Assembly: GCA_964369475.1 (NCBI GenBank)
Contig: CAYJFK010000015.1
Span: 1 to 40,860, forward strand
DNA: 40,860 nt
Source: CAYJFK01 sp964369475
Lineage (GTDB): Bacteria > Bacillota > Clostridia > Oscillospirales > Feifaniaceae
Reading direction: 5' to 3'
Positions 15,926 to 24,566 of the stretch are shown in pieces. Below the pieces are notes generated by a model. That model saw nothing but the letters and a program-made list of their open reading frames with translations. It searched no databases and was not told where the DNA came from. Each line of letters begins with the position of its first letter. Position 1 is the first letter of the stretch. The translations under genes and the position numbers were made by a program.

Positions 15926-16928
15926 TTTGCTAAAGGAGATTTGCAGTGCAAGAGGTGTCAGCGGTGACGAGGGCGAGGTTGCGGCATTAATAGAGCGGCA
16001 TATTACCCCTCTTGCAGATAGCGTAGAGGTAGATGCACTGGGCAATGTTATTGCATTTAAAAAGGGAAAATCGAGCGATAAAAAGGTTATGGCGAGCGCC
16101 CACATGGACGAGGTTGGGCTTTATATAAGCTATATCTTAGACGAAGGCTCTTTGAAGTTTCGAGAAATAGGCATGGACAGGCGTGTTATAAACGGTAGGC
16201 GTGTTTTGATTGGCAAAAACAGAGTTCCCGGTGTTATCGGCACAAAGCCTATTCACCTTCAGTCGCTTGCAGACCGTGAACATGCGCCTGCCGTCGACAA
16301 GCTTTATATAGATATAGGCGCCAAAGACAAAGTAGTGGCAGAAAAGCATGTTGCAATTGGCGACACCGTTATATTTGACAGCGAATTCCGTGAATTTGGC
16401 GATGGGCTTGTTAAAGCGAGAAACTTCGACGATCGTGCAGGCTGTGTTGCGCTTATCGAGGCAATGAAGGAAGTGCCGCACTACGACACATATTATGTTT
16501 TTACCGTGCTCGAGGAGTCGGGTTGTCATGGTGCTAAGGTTGCGGCCAACAGAATTCAGCCCGATATTGGCATTATTGTGGAAACGACGACCTGTGCCGA
16601 CTTTATAGAGGATAGAGAGTGGAATAAATCGACCAAAGTTGGAGAGGGTGCGGCCATTTATCTAATGGATTCGCAGACCTATTATAAAAAGGACTGTGTC
16701 GACACTCTTGTAAAAATAGCTACCGATAACGGTATTAAGTGGCAGTACAAAACAGTGACTGTTGGCGGCACAGAGGGTGGAGTTATAGAGAGGGGCGGCA
16801 TGGGTGCTAAGGTATATGCATTTGCCACTCCTTGCCGAAATATCCACTCGGGTGCATCTACAATTAAGGTTAGCGATTTAGAGGAGACAGTTAAGCTACT
16901 GAAAAATCTTCTCGATACTGCACTGTAA
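15918..16928 (+). CDS. M42 family metallopeptidase 2
   Basis: Second tandem M42 enzyme, 336 residues. It keeps every visible catalytic position: ASAHMDEVG (H62, D64), RNFDDRAG, TVLEESGCHGAK, VETTTCAD (where the other two copies have a plain DVT), and IHSGAST. It is clearly diverged from its neighbours rather than a recent duplicate, suggesting a different specificity. AAGGAGG lies seven bases before the ATG, inside the last codons of copy 1. Confidence 0.9.
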   Translation: MLNLLKEICSARGVSGDEGEVAALIERHITPLADSVEVDALGNVIAFKKGKSSDKKVMASAHMDEVGLYISYILDEGSLKFREIGMDRRVINGRRVLIGKNRVPGVIGTKPIHLQSLADREHAPAVDKLYIDIGAKDKVVAEKHVAIGDTVIFDSEFREFGDGLVKARNFDDRAGCVALIEAMKEVPHYDTYYVFTVLEESGCHGAKVAANRIQPDIGIIVETTTCADFIEDREWNKSTKVGEGAAIYLMDSQTYYKKDCVDTLVKIATDNGIKWQYKTVTVGGTEGGVIERGGMGAKVYAFATPCRNIHSGASTIKVSDLEETVKLLKNLLDTAL

Positions 16929-16996
16929 AAGGTAGCAACTTAATACTTGCTTTTGGGTTATATAAGATTAATTAATATTAAACGGAGGTACTACAA

Positions 16997-17992
16997 ATGG
17001 ATTTACTAAAGAAGATGATAGATACAACTTCGGTTTCGGGCAACGAGGAAAATCTTGCCGCCATTATAATAGAGGAAATAAAGCCCTATGTCGACAGCAT
17101 TGAAGTGGACATAATGGGCAATGTTATTGCGCTTAAGAAGGGGACGAGCGATAAAAAGCTTATGTTCTCGGCGCATATGGACGAGATAGGCTTTATGGTA
17201 ACTCATATAGAAAAAGAGGGTTTTATCCGCTTTGCAAGGGTTGGCGGCCTGTCGCCCATGCACATTGCAAGTAGCCCTGTCGAGTTTAAAAATGGCGTGC
17301 GTGGTGTCTTGATGTATGAATCCAAGGTCGAGGCAAAGAGTTTAACGCTCGACCACTTCTTTATCGACATCGGCGCAACCTCCAAAGAAGAAGCTGAAAA
17401 GCTTGTCTCTATCGGAGATGTTGCAGGTACTGTCGGAAGTATGTTTAACTGCGGCGAGCACCGTGTTGCCGGTAAGTCGATGGACGATAAGGTAGCTTGT
17501 TATATTCAGATAGAGGCAATTAAGCAGTTAAAGGAAACTCCTGCCGGTGATATATACTTTGTATTTTCCGTCCAAGAGGAAGTGGGACTTCGAGGCGCTA
17601 CCACTGCGGCATACGCAGTTGCGCCCGACTATGCAATTGCGCTTGATGTTACAGGTGTTGGCGATCAGCCAGGACAGAAGTCGCCCAATGCTGTAAAGCT
17701 TGGCGATGGCGCCGCCGTTAAGGTTCGTGATGCAAGCATTATATGTGCGCCTGTTATGGTAAATCACCTCTCTGATCTTGCCAAGAAAAAGGACATTAAG
17801 TATCAAATGGAAGTGCTTATGTACGGCGGTACAGATGCAGGTGCAATTCACCTAACGAGAGGCGGCGTTGTTTCGGGCGGCATTTCAATTCCCACACGCT
17901 ACATTCACTCACAGGTCGAGATGGTCGATAAGAGAGATGTAGAGGCTTGCATTGAGCTCGTTCTTGCCGCTTGCATGGAGTTTCCTCAATGA
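16997..17992 (+). CDS. M42 family metallopeptidase 3
   Basis: Third tandem M42 enzyme, 331 residues, with FSAHMDEIG (H60, D62), KSMDDKVA (the active-site DD kept, with K in place of R), FSVQEEVGLRGAT, IALDVT and YIHSQVEMVD. Note the VQEEVGLRG version of the catalytic glutamates, closest to the classic family consensus. A 68-bp gap separates it from copy 2, and its stop overlaps the GNAT start (ATGA). Confidence 0.9.
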   Translation: MDLLKKMIDTTSVSGNEENLAAIIIEEIKPYVDSIEVDIMGNVIALKKGTSDKKLMFSAHMDEIGFMVTHIEKEGFIRFARVGGLSPMHIASSPVEFKNGVRGVLMYESKVEAKSLTLDHFFIDIGATSKEEAEKLVSIGDVAGTVGSMFNCGEHRVAGKSMDDKVACYIQIEAIKQLKETPAGDIYFVFSVQEEVGLRGATTAAYAVAPDYAIALDVTGVGDQPGQKSPNAVKLGDGAAVKVRDASIICAPVMVNHLSDLAKKKDIKYQMEVLMYGGTDAGAIHLTRGGVVSGGISIPTRYIHSQVEMVDKRDVEACIELVLAACMEFPQ

Positions 17993-18771
17993 TTAGGCGA
18001 TATACTCATTCGGATATAGAAAAGGCAAAGGCAGTCTTTGCCACGCAACCTGATTTGCACGCTTTGATGTCGACATATATTGAAGTTACAGACATGCTCT
18101 ATTTTGATCTGTGGGTGTCGGACAGCTTTGATGTTTGCATATTCAGAAGTTACGGCAGTTTTTATATGATTGTCGAAAAGACAGCCGACATAGATGAACT
18201 TGTATACTTTTTAAGCTTCATGCCCATGATTGACAAAATAACATGCTCCGCTCCTTGTATGGAGGAAATAGCAATTAAGATGCAAGGGGTTAGAGGTACG
18301 ACAGAGAGGTATACAACAAAGCTAACTCGCCCCGAGATGCTCGAAGGTTACGAGCTCAATGTGTCAAGAGCGAGCACCGCTACCGATTACCGTGCTATAT
18401 TTAACCTTTTTAAAGAGGAAAAAATTAGCGGTCTACCTGAGTTTGATGACTATTATTTTGCACGTCGTGCGATAGAAAAAGCATCGCTTGGTCGCACATT
18501 GTCTCTAATTCATAATGAAGAAATTTTCGCAACGGTCTCGACAGCTGCCGAGACCGTTGATACTGCTCTTATATCAGATGTCGTGACGGCCGGAAAGTAT
18601 CGCCGTCAGGGGCTTGCGACTGCGCTTATGTCGCATCTTTGCAAAGAGCTTATCTCAGAAGGCAAAACGCCCTATGTAACATATACCACCTCGCAAGCAG
18701 GCAAGCTCTATGAGGGGCTTGGCTTTGAAGTTACGGGCAAATCTACAATAATAAATTTTATAAACAGTTAG
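17989..18771 (+). CDS. GNAT family N-acetyltransferase
   Basis: A 260-residue protein with an unrecognised N-terminal half (about 1-125) and a C-terminal GNAT domain. The acetyl-CoA binding motif is SDVVTAGKYRRQGLATALM, followed by LYEGLGFEVTGKSTIINF, the typical end of the fold. The start codon overlaps the stop of the third M42 gene (ATGA), so it belongs to that operon. The acceptor is unknown; peptide or amino acid N-termini would fit the neighbours but this is a guess. Confidence 0.85.
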   Translation: MIRRYTHSDIEKAKAVFATQPDLHALMSTYIEVTDMLYFDLWVSDSFDVCIFRSYGSFYMIVEKTADIDELVYFLSFMPMIDKITCSAPCMEEIAIKMQGVRGTTERYTTKLTRPEMLEGYELNVSRASTATDYRAIFNLFKEEKISGLPEFDDYYFARRAIEKASLGRTLSLIHNEEIFATVSTAAETVDTALISDVVTAGKYRRQGLATALMSHLCKELISEGKTPYVTYTTSQAGKLYEGLGFEVTGKSTIINFINS

Positions 18772-18782
18772 AAGGATATTAA

Positions 18783-20030
18783 ATGGAAATTTTCGAGGGA
18801 TTTAATTTTTCACCTGAGCTTTTGGAGCTTGCCGATAAATGCGAGGATAGAGTTCGTCCGCTTTTTAGTAAGGTGGAGGCGATTTCACGCTATAACTCGC
18901 AAAAGGTGCATGCCGCATTTGCAAAGGCCATGATTAGCGAGTCGCACTTTGTTTCTACAACGGGATATGGCTACGGCGATCGTGGCAGAGGGGCTATCGA
19001 CGAGGTCTTTGCCCATATATTTAAAGCGGAGTCAGCTTTGGTACGTCATTTTATGCTGTCGGGCACTCATGCCCTTACAACGGCACTTTTCGGTATACTT
19101 CGCCCCGGCGATACTATGCTATCTGTTGCTGCCAAGCCATATGACTCGCTCGATAAGGTTATAGGGCTTAAAAAAACATCGGGATCGCTGATAGATTTTG
19201 GAATAAACTACAAGGAAGTAGGTTTAGTAGACGGCAGGCTCGACATGGAGGGCATAAAAGAGGCACTTCGTGAAAAGCCCAAGATGGCATATCTCCAGCG
19301 TTCAAGGGGGTATGCTGTGCGCCCCTCTATATTTATAGATGAGATTGCGGCGGTTGCAGAGCTCGTTAAAAAGATAAGCCCCGACACAATTTTCATGGTC
19401 GACAACTGCTACGGTGAATTTGTTGAAAAGTACGAGCCGATAGAGGTCGGCGCAGACATAGCGGCAGGATCGCTTATAAAAAACCCCGGCGGCGGTATTG
19501 CCGATTGCGGTGGATACATAGTGGGTAGGGAAGACCTTGTTGCGCTCTGTGCAGGTAGGCTTACATCGCCCGGACTCGGATTTGATGTAGGTGCTTCGCT
19601 TGGGCAAAATCGCTCTATTTTAAGGGGGATATATTATGCCCCTTCCGTTACGGCAAATGCTCTAAAGACGGCAATATTTGCATCGGCTATGTTTGAGGAG
19701 CTCGGTTACGAGTGCTCGCCAAAATGGGACGAGGCAAGAACGGATATAGTTGAGCAGATCAGGCTTAAAACTCCCGAGGCACTCGTTTCATTTTGCCAAG
19801 GCATACAGGCAGGCTCTGCCATCGACTCCTTTGTGCGCCCCGAACCATGGGCGATGCCGGGGTATACTTCGCAGGTCGTTATGGCGGCAGGCGCTTTTGT
19901 CTCGGGGTCGTCTATCGAAATTTCTGCCGATGGGCCGCTTCGTGAGCCATACTGCGCCTTCATGCAGGGTGGCACGAATTATGATAATGCCCTAATCGGA
20001 GTGCTAAAAGCGGCAGAGGCTCTGTTGTGA
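18783..20030 (+). CDS. Methionine gamma-lyase family PLP enzyme (YnbB/aluminium resistance protein family)
   Basis: A fold-type I pyridoxal-phosphate enzyme of the family often called aluminium resistance protein, about 415 residues. The PLP-binding lysine is probably that in AAGSLIKNPGGGIADCGGYIVG; upstream VDNCYGEFVE supplies the Asp that contacts the PLP ring nitrogen. SGTHALTTALFGILRPGD forms the phosphate-binding region. A role in sulfur amino acid breakdown is the family's annotated function, but the true reaction is not settled as far as I know. It starts 11 bases after the GNAT gene and overlaps ruvC by four bases. Confidence 0.85.
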   Translation: MEIFEGFNFSPELLELADKCEDRVRPLFSKVEAISRYNSQKVHAAFAKAMISESHFVSTTGYGYGDRGRGAIDEVFAHIFKAESALVRHFMLSGTHALTTALFGILRPGDTMLSVAAKPYDSLDKVIGLKKTSGSLIDFGINYKEVGLVDGRLDMEGIKEALREKPKMAYLQRSRGYAVRPSIFIDEIAAVAELVKKISPDTIFMVDNCYGEFVEKYEPIEVGADIAAGSLIKNPGGGIADCGGYIVGREDLVALCAGRLTSPGLGFDVGASLGQNRSILRGIYYAPSVTANALKTAIFASAMFEELGYECSPKWDEARTDIVEQIRLKTPEALVSFCQGIQAGSAIDSFVRPEPWAMPGYTSQVVMAAGAFVSGSSIEISADGPLREPYCAFMQGGTNYDNALIGVLKAAEALL

Positions 20031-20515
20031 TAGTGCTCGGTATCGACCCCGGCATTGCCTCTGTTGGTTATGGTGTGGTCGAGAAAAAGGGGAACAAGCT
20101 AAGAGCGCTCGAGTACGGCACATTCAGAACGGCGGCAGGGGAGGAGCTTCCTCGCAGGCTCTCCTTGATATACGAATTTTTAGAGGGAATTATGTCCCGT
20201 CACAGGCTTGATGCTCTGGCGGTAGAAGAACTCTTTTTTGCCGCAAATGTTAAGACAGGTATACCTGTGGCGCATGGTAGGGGAGTAATACTCTTAGCAG
20301 GACAAAGGGCTGGGCTTACCGTTGCCGAGTATACTCCAATTCAGGTGAAGCAGGCCGTTACAGGCTATGGCAGAGCGGACAAGCAGCAGGTTCAATCAAT
20401 GGTGAAAATGCTACTGAATTTATCCGAAGTGCCAAGACCTGACGATACGGCAGATGCTTTAGCGATAGCTATATGTCATGCACATACGGCAGGTTCGCTT
20501 ATGTCCAAGATTTAA
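20027..20515 (+). CDS. ruvC: Holliday junction resolvase RuvC
   Basis: Endonuclease that cuts Holliday junctions together with RuvAB. The 162-residue length fits. The acidic active site is complete: D7 in GIDPGIASVGYG, E67 in LAVEELFFAANV, D140 and D143 in DDTADALAIAICH. The start is GTG, overlapping the stop of the previous gene (GTGA). ruvA and ruvB follow only after a 321-bp gap with palindromes and their own promoter. Confidence 0.95.
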   Translation: MIVLGIDPGIASVGYGVVEKKGNKLRALEYGTFRTAAGEELPRRLSLIYEFLEGIMSRHRLDALAVEELFFAANVKTGIPVAHGRGVILLAGQRAGLTVAEYTPIQVKQAVTGYGRADKQQVQSMVKMLLNLSEVPRPDDTADALAIAICHAHTAGSLMSKI

Positions 20516-20700
20516 GCAACCGTAGGGCTTTACCGCCCTAAACGGGAGGCGGCTCTGTCGCCTTTAGGGCGACATACTTTGCGGCGGATATAACTCTGCC
20601 GCATAGAGCAAACACAGGTATCGCCGCAAAGTAGATGGGCGACATGTCACCTACTTAAACTGCAATAGACTACATATCGCCCATACAGCCGCTGTCACAC
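20516..20700. repeat. Palindrome-rich intergenic island B
   Basis: Part of a 321-bp gap between ruvC and ruvA. Consecutive hairpins: CGCCCTAAA/TTTAGGGCG with an inner GGCG/CGCC at 20534-20571; TACTTTGCGGCG/CGCCGCAAAGTA at 20575-20633; ATGGGCGA-ATGT/ACAT-TCGCCCAT at 20635-20684 with one mismatch. The order, spacing and loop words resemble island A at 12057-12182, while stems differ with both arms changing together. No T-tract follows. The rest of the gap holds the ruvA promoter. Confidence 0.65.
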
Positions 20701-20761
20701 TCAACCGCTGCTGCTTTGATCTTGAATTTGCAGTCAACATAATATTTTTTATGTAAACCAC

Positions 20762-20790
20762 TTGCATCTTGCGAGTTTTTTCGCTATAAT
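20762..20790 (+). promoter_or_regulatory. Sigma-A promoter of ruvAB
   Basis: TTGCAT (20762-20767), a 17-bp spacer and a consensus TATAAT (20785-20790), about 46 bases before the ruvA start. I see no clear LexA-type operator (CGAACATATGTTCG-like) overlapping it. Confidence 0.7.
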
Positions 20791-20836
20791 AATAGCTGAT
20801 AATCGTGCATATATTTGGAAAGGACGGTGACACTTT

Positions 20837-21439
20837 GTGCTTGCATACATAAAGGGTAAGCTAATAACGCATTCAAACGGCGCTTTTATAATAGAGGCAG
20901 GCGGTATCGGATATAGAGTGCTCACCTCGTACAGCACATTAAAAAACCTCCCACCAAAAGGGGAGGACATGACGACCTTTACATACCTAAATGTAAGGGA
21001 AGATGCTTTTGATCTATTCGGATTTGCAACGGAAAACGAGCTTGACTGCTTTAAACTTGTTACTACTGTCTCGGGTGTCGGCCCACGTGTTGGGCTGTCC
21101 ATTTTATCGGAACTGTCGCCCGAGCAATTTGCTCTTGCCGTTGCTACAAAGGACGCTAAGACTCTGACTAGGGCAGGCGGTGTTGGCAACAAGCTTGCAC
21201 AGCGTATAATACTTGAACTTACAGATAAGATTACAAACGAACAGCTTACAGAGAGCGTATCAAAGGGCAGCAAAATGTCCTCTCTAAACTTTATCGGCGA
21301 GGCTGACGAAGCAATATCGGCTCTTGTCGTGCTTGGCTACTCCCAAGGCGAGGCTCTTAGAGTTGTTAGAAAATTCGACACAGACGGCATGACGACCGAA
21401 GATATAATTAAAGCGGCTCTTGTAGAGCTAATGAAGTAA
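20837..21439 (+). CDS. ruvA: Holliday junction branch migration protein RuvA
   Basis: Tetrameric junction-binding subunit of the RuvAB motor. The 200-residue protein starts MLAYIKGKL, the typical RuvA N-terminus, from a GTG codon; GGTGA six bases upstream serves as ribosome binding site. Two helix-hairpin-helix motifs are seen, VSGVGPRVGLSILSEL and AGGVGNKLAQRIILEL, and the C-terminal domain III (EAISALVVLGYSQGEAL) that contacts RuvB. ruvB follows after ten bases. Confidence 0.95.
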   Translation: MLAYIKGKLITHSNGAFIIEAGGIGYRVLTSYSTLKNLPPKGEDMTTFTYLNVREDAFDLFGFATENELDCFKLVTTVSGVGPRVGLSILSELSPEQFALAVATKDAKTLTRAGGVGNKLAQRIILELTDKITNEQLTESVSKGSKMSSLNFIGEADEAISALVVLGYSQGEALRVVRKFDTDGMTTEDIIKAALVELMK

Positions 21440-21449
21440 GGAGGTATAT

Positions 21450-22529
21450 ATGCCAAAGGACAATTTCGGGGTCGACAGCGGCTCTGCATTTTTGGAAATG
21501 GATATAGACCTCGACAACAGGCTGATGTCGCCTGAGGACATAGGGGATGAGGGCGGCACTGACACGTCACTGCGCCCTCGTAGGCTCGACGATTATGTAG
21601 GTCAGGAGCGTAGCAAGCAAAATCTTAGGGTTTTCATGCAGGCGGCAAAAACAAGGGGCGAGCCGCTCGATCATGTACTGCTTCACGGGCCTCCCGGGCT
21701 TGGCAAGACGACGCTTGCAAGTATAATAACAAACGAAATGGGCGGCACAATGCGCATAACCTCGGGCCCTGCTATTGAAAAAGCGGGCGATCTTGCCGCA
21801 ATGCTTACATCGCTTGAAGCGGGCGATGTGCTCTTTATAGACGAAATACACCGCCTATCTCGTACCGTCGAGGAGGTTTTATATTCGGCACTCGAGGACT
21901 TTGCAATAGACATAATACTCGGTAAAGGCCCGTCGGCTCGTTCGATAAGGCTTGATTTACAGCACTTTACCTTAATCGGCGCTACAACAAGATTTGGGCA
22001 GCTCTCCGGCCCACTGCGTGACAGATTTTCCGTTCCGCTCAAGCTCGATCCGTATACGGTAGAGGAGCTCACAGCCATAATTACACGCTCGGCAGGTGTG
22101 CTCGGCATACCGATAGAAGAAGATGGAGCTGTGGAAATTGCGGCACGTTCGAGGGGAACGCCACGTATTGCCAATAGGCTATTAAAAAGAGTTCGAGATT
22201 TTGCACAGGTCGAAGGCGGAGGAGTTATAACCGAACCTGTCGCCTCCTCAGCTCTAAAGCGGCTCGATATAGACGAGCTCGGACTCGATCTTATAGACAA
22301 GCGGCTACTCCATTCGATAATATCAAACTACGGCGGCGGCCCTGTCGGGCTCGACACCCTTGCCGCAACTGTTGGCGAGGAGGCAATTACCATCGAGGAG
22401 GTCTACGAGCCATATTTGATGCAGATCGGATTTTTAACAAGAACACCACGGGGCAGGTGTGTAACTCGTGCGGTTTACGAGTATTTGGGTTTAAAGGCAC
22501 CGACTGATAACGAACAGGTGTCATTCTAA
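21450..22529 (+). CDS. ruvB: Holliday junction branch migration ATPase RuvB
   Basis: AAA+ motor of branch migration, 359 residues. Walker A GPPGLGKTT at ~80-88, Walker B LFIDEIH at ~128-134, sensor I IGATTRFGQLSGPLRDRF with the arginine finger, and a C-terminal winged helix (LMQIGFLTRTPRGRCVT). The N-terminal ~25 residues before the RPRRLDDYVGQ motif are somewhat extended. The AAGGAGG site and position just after ruvA make the start clear. Confidence 0.96.
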   Translation: MPKDNFGVDSGSAFLEMDIDLDNRLMSPEDIGDEGGTDTSLRPRRLDDYVGQERSKQNLRVFMQAAKTRGEPLDHVLLHGPPGLGKTTLASIITNEMGGTMRITSGPAIEKAGDLAAMLTSLEAGDVLFIDEIHRLSRTVEEVLYSALEDFAIDIILGKGPSARSIRLDLQHFTLIGATTRFGQLSGPLRDRFSVPLKLDPYTVEELTAIITRSAGVLGIPIEEDGAVEIAARSRGTPRIANRLLKRVRDFAQVEGGGVITEPVASSALKRLDIDELGLDLIDKRLLHSIISNYGGGPVGLDTLAATVGEEAITIEEVYEPYLMQIGFLTRTPRGRCVTRAVYEYLGLKAPTDNEQVSF

Positions 22530-22593
22530 GAATTATTTGTACTAAATGGGCAGTGGCCTGTAAATATACTTTTTATAACGGAGTGTAATTAAA

Positions 22594-23949
22594 ATGGTAT
22601 CAGCACTTAATTTTGGAACAGATGGGGTAAGAGACATTGCAGGTACTCCGCTAACCCCCGAGTTTGCCTTAAAGCTCGGTCAGGCGGCGGCATTTGTTCT
22701 CTGCGGTCAAAATGGCGGAAGGGTTGTAATGGGCAAGGATTCACGTATTTCCTCCGACATGCTCGAATCGGCCTTTGCCGCAGGGCTTTGTTCTATGGGG
22801 ATCGATGTTGTGCTACTCGGCGTTATATCGACACCTGCCGTTTCATTTTTAATGAAAAAATACGGAGCTAACGCAGGTGTAGTTGTATCGGCTTCGCACA
22901 ACTCCTTCGAGTACAACGGAATAAAAATGTTCTCGTCGAAGGGCTCTAAGCTCTCTGACACAGAACAGGCCGACATTACAAATTTGATAAAAGACGAAGC
23001 ATTTCCGCAAAATAGGGGAGTCGAGAGGGAAATCGGCCGCATATACTCCTCTACATCGGCCGTTGAGGACTACACAGAGCACCTGTTTAAAGTTGCCGAC
23101 GACTATTTCAGAGATATGAAGGTCGTTTTTGACTGCGCAAACGGGGCTGCATCTACAACCATTAAGAGCCTTGCAAGAAAACTAATGCTCGATGCCGTTT
23201 ACCTTAATGTCGAGCCTGACGGAATAAACATAAATGACAACTGCGGCTCTACAAGCCCTGTCGGACTTAGCGAGGCCGTTATAGCTCACAAGGCAAAGCT
23301 CGGCATAGCCTTGGACGGTGATGCCGACCGCCTTATTATAGCCGACGAAAAGGGCGAACTGCACGATGGGGATAAAATCTTATCTGTTTTTGCAGGCTAT
23401 ATGAAGGAAAAAGGCACACTACAAGGCGGACTTGTAGCGACAAGCATGAGCAACATGGGGCTCGACGGGTTTTGCAGAGAGCGTGATATTTCCATTATAA
23501 AAACGTCGGTCGGCGACCGCTATGTAATGGAGGGAATGGAAAAGATAAGTAGTAACCTCGGCGGCGAGCAGTCGGGACATATTATTCTTGGCGATTACTC
23601 CCCGACCGGTGACGGTCAGCTTGCGGCAGTATTTTTAATGAAAATTCTAAATGAAGTTAGAAAACCTCTCTCCAAGCTTTGCGGTGCTATGGAGCGTTTT
23701 CCACAAGTTATGCTTGGCGCTAATGTTTCGAGAAAGACAAAGAACAGCTTTACGGAAGACCCTTCATACATAGAAGCACTTGCCAGCATGGAACGTGAAC
23801 TTGGCGCAGAAGGCCGTGTCGTTGTGCGTGCATCGGGCACTGAGGATAAGATTAGAATTATGGTAGAGGGTAGAGATTTTGACAATGTAAATCGCCTTGC
23901 CATAGCTATGAACGATCTTATTATTGCAATAGATGAAAAAAATAGATAA
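22594..23949 (+). CDS. glmM: Phosphoglucosamine mutase
   Basis: Interconverts glucosamine 6-phosphate and 1-phosphate for UDP-GlcNAc synthesis. The 451 residues open with NFGTDGVRD; the phosphorylated serine is S101 in VVSASHNSFEYNGIKMF, magnesium binds DGDADRL, and the phosphate-binding loop RASGTEDKIRIM is near the C-terminus. NFGTDGVRD and SASHN distinguish it from phosphoglucomutases. The gene stands alone, 64 bases after ruvB. Confidence 0.95.
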   Translation: MVSALNFGTDGVRDIAGTPLTPEFALKLGQAAAFVLCGQNGGRVVMGKDSRISSDMLESAFAAGLCSMGIDVVLLGVISTPAVSFLMKKYGANAGVVVSASHNSFEYNGIKMFSSKGSKLSDTEQADITNLIKDEAFPQNRGVEREIGRIYSSTSAVEDYTEHLFKVADDYFRDMKVVFDCANGAASTTIKSLARKLMLDAVYLNVEPDGININDNCGSTSPVGLSEAVIAHKAKLGIALDGDADRLIIADEKGELHDGDKILSVFAGYMKEKGTLQGGLVATSMSNMGLDGFCRERDISIIKTSVGDRYVMEGMEKISSNLGGEQSGHIILGDYSPTGDGQLAAVFLMKILNEVRKPLSKLCGAMERFPQVMLGANVSRKTKNSFTEDPSYIEALASMERELGAEGRVVVRASGTEDKIRIMVEGRDFDNVNRLAIAMNDLIIAIDEKNR

Positions 23950-23964
23950 ATTTTAAAAAAAGGA

Positions 23965-23993
23965 TTGACCTAAGCTCTTTGGTATGCTACAAT
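23965..23993 (+). promoter_or_regulatory. Sigma-A promoter of the rpmG-secE-nusG-rplKA operon
   Basis: TTGACC (23965-23970), a 17-bp spacer and TACAAT (23988-23993). The leader of about 115 nt includes ACCTCAGCTTGGGT followed by eight T (24001-24022), which could be a weak attenuator; its stem is only four or five pairs. Confidence 0.8.
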
Positions 23994-24116
23994 AGTTATA
24001 CCTCAGCTTGGGTCTTTTTTTTGTGCAAAAAAAGATAGTGTAACTTTCCCCAAAAAGAGGAAGAAAGGTGTGGCGGTAAAGCCGTACACATGGGTTTCGA
24101 AAACAGGAGGTATTAA

Positions 24117-24266
24117 ATGAGAGTAAAAATCACACTTGCATGCACCGATTGCAAGCAGAGAAACTACGACACAATGAAAAACAAGAAAAACACCCCCGAC
24201 AGAATTGAACTTAAAAAGTATTGCAGATTCTGTAAAAAGCACACCTCACACAAGGAAACGAAATAA
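24117..24266 (+). CDS. rpmG: 50S ribosomal protein L33 (zinc-binding form)
   Basis: A 49-residue ribosomal protein. The translation begins MRVKITLACTDCKQRNY and ends HTSHKETK, with two CxxC pairs (CTDC and CRFC) that bind zinc, so this is the C+ form of L33. AGGAGG lies six bases before the ATG. As in many Clostridia it precedes secE and nusG. Confidence 0.95.
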   Translation: MRVKITLACTDCKQRNYDTMKNKKNTPDRIELKKYCRFCKKHTSHKETK

Positions 24267-24299
24267 TTTAGTGAAGGTAGTGACTGTAAGGAGGTAAAA

Positions 24300-24548
24300 A
24301 TGGCTGAAAACACAGTACCCGCAGCTCCAAAGAAAGAGCAACCCAAAAAGCCGGGCGCTTTTGCCCGTTTTGGAAAATTCATAAGAGACACTAAGAGTGA
24401 GTCTAAGAAGATCAGTTGGCCGACTAAGTCGCAAATTCTAAACAATACACTTGTTGTTTGCGTTATGATAACGATTATCGGTCTGTTTATTGCGCTTTTC
24501 GATGCAATATTCTCATACGGTCTTGGCCTGCTCGTAGGTCTTGGCTGA
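24300..24548 (+). CDS. secE: Preprotein translocase subunit SecE
   Basis: Single-span essential subunit of the SecYEG channel. The 82 residues comprise a basic, proline-rich cytoplasmic N-terminus, the conserved amphipathic segment FIRDTKSESKKISWPTKSQ (residues ~28-46) and one transmembrane helix (~50-78). It starts six bases after AGGAGG and precedes nusG by 18 bases. Confidence 0.95.
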   Translation: MAENTVPAAPKKEQPKKPGAFARFGKFIRDTKSESKKISWPTKSQILNNTLVVCVMITIIGLFIALFDAIFSYGLGLLVGLG

Positions 24549-24566
24549 TAAAGAAGGAGTTACGGA

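Noticed and set aside
20740..20836. A LexA/SOS box upstream of ruvAB
   Set aside because: No CGAAC-N-GTTCG-like palindrome is present around the promoter.
20749..21273. A 174-residue reading frame antisense to ruvA
   Set aside because: It is a shadow of ruvA codons with a low-complexity, Ser-rich product; ruvA is certain.
24001..24022. CAGCTTGG followed by eight T, resembling an end of the palindromic element
   Set aside because: Only about eleven bases match and there is no second end or internal sequence; probably chance, or a weak leader hairpin of the rpmG operon.
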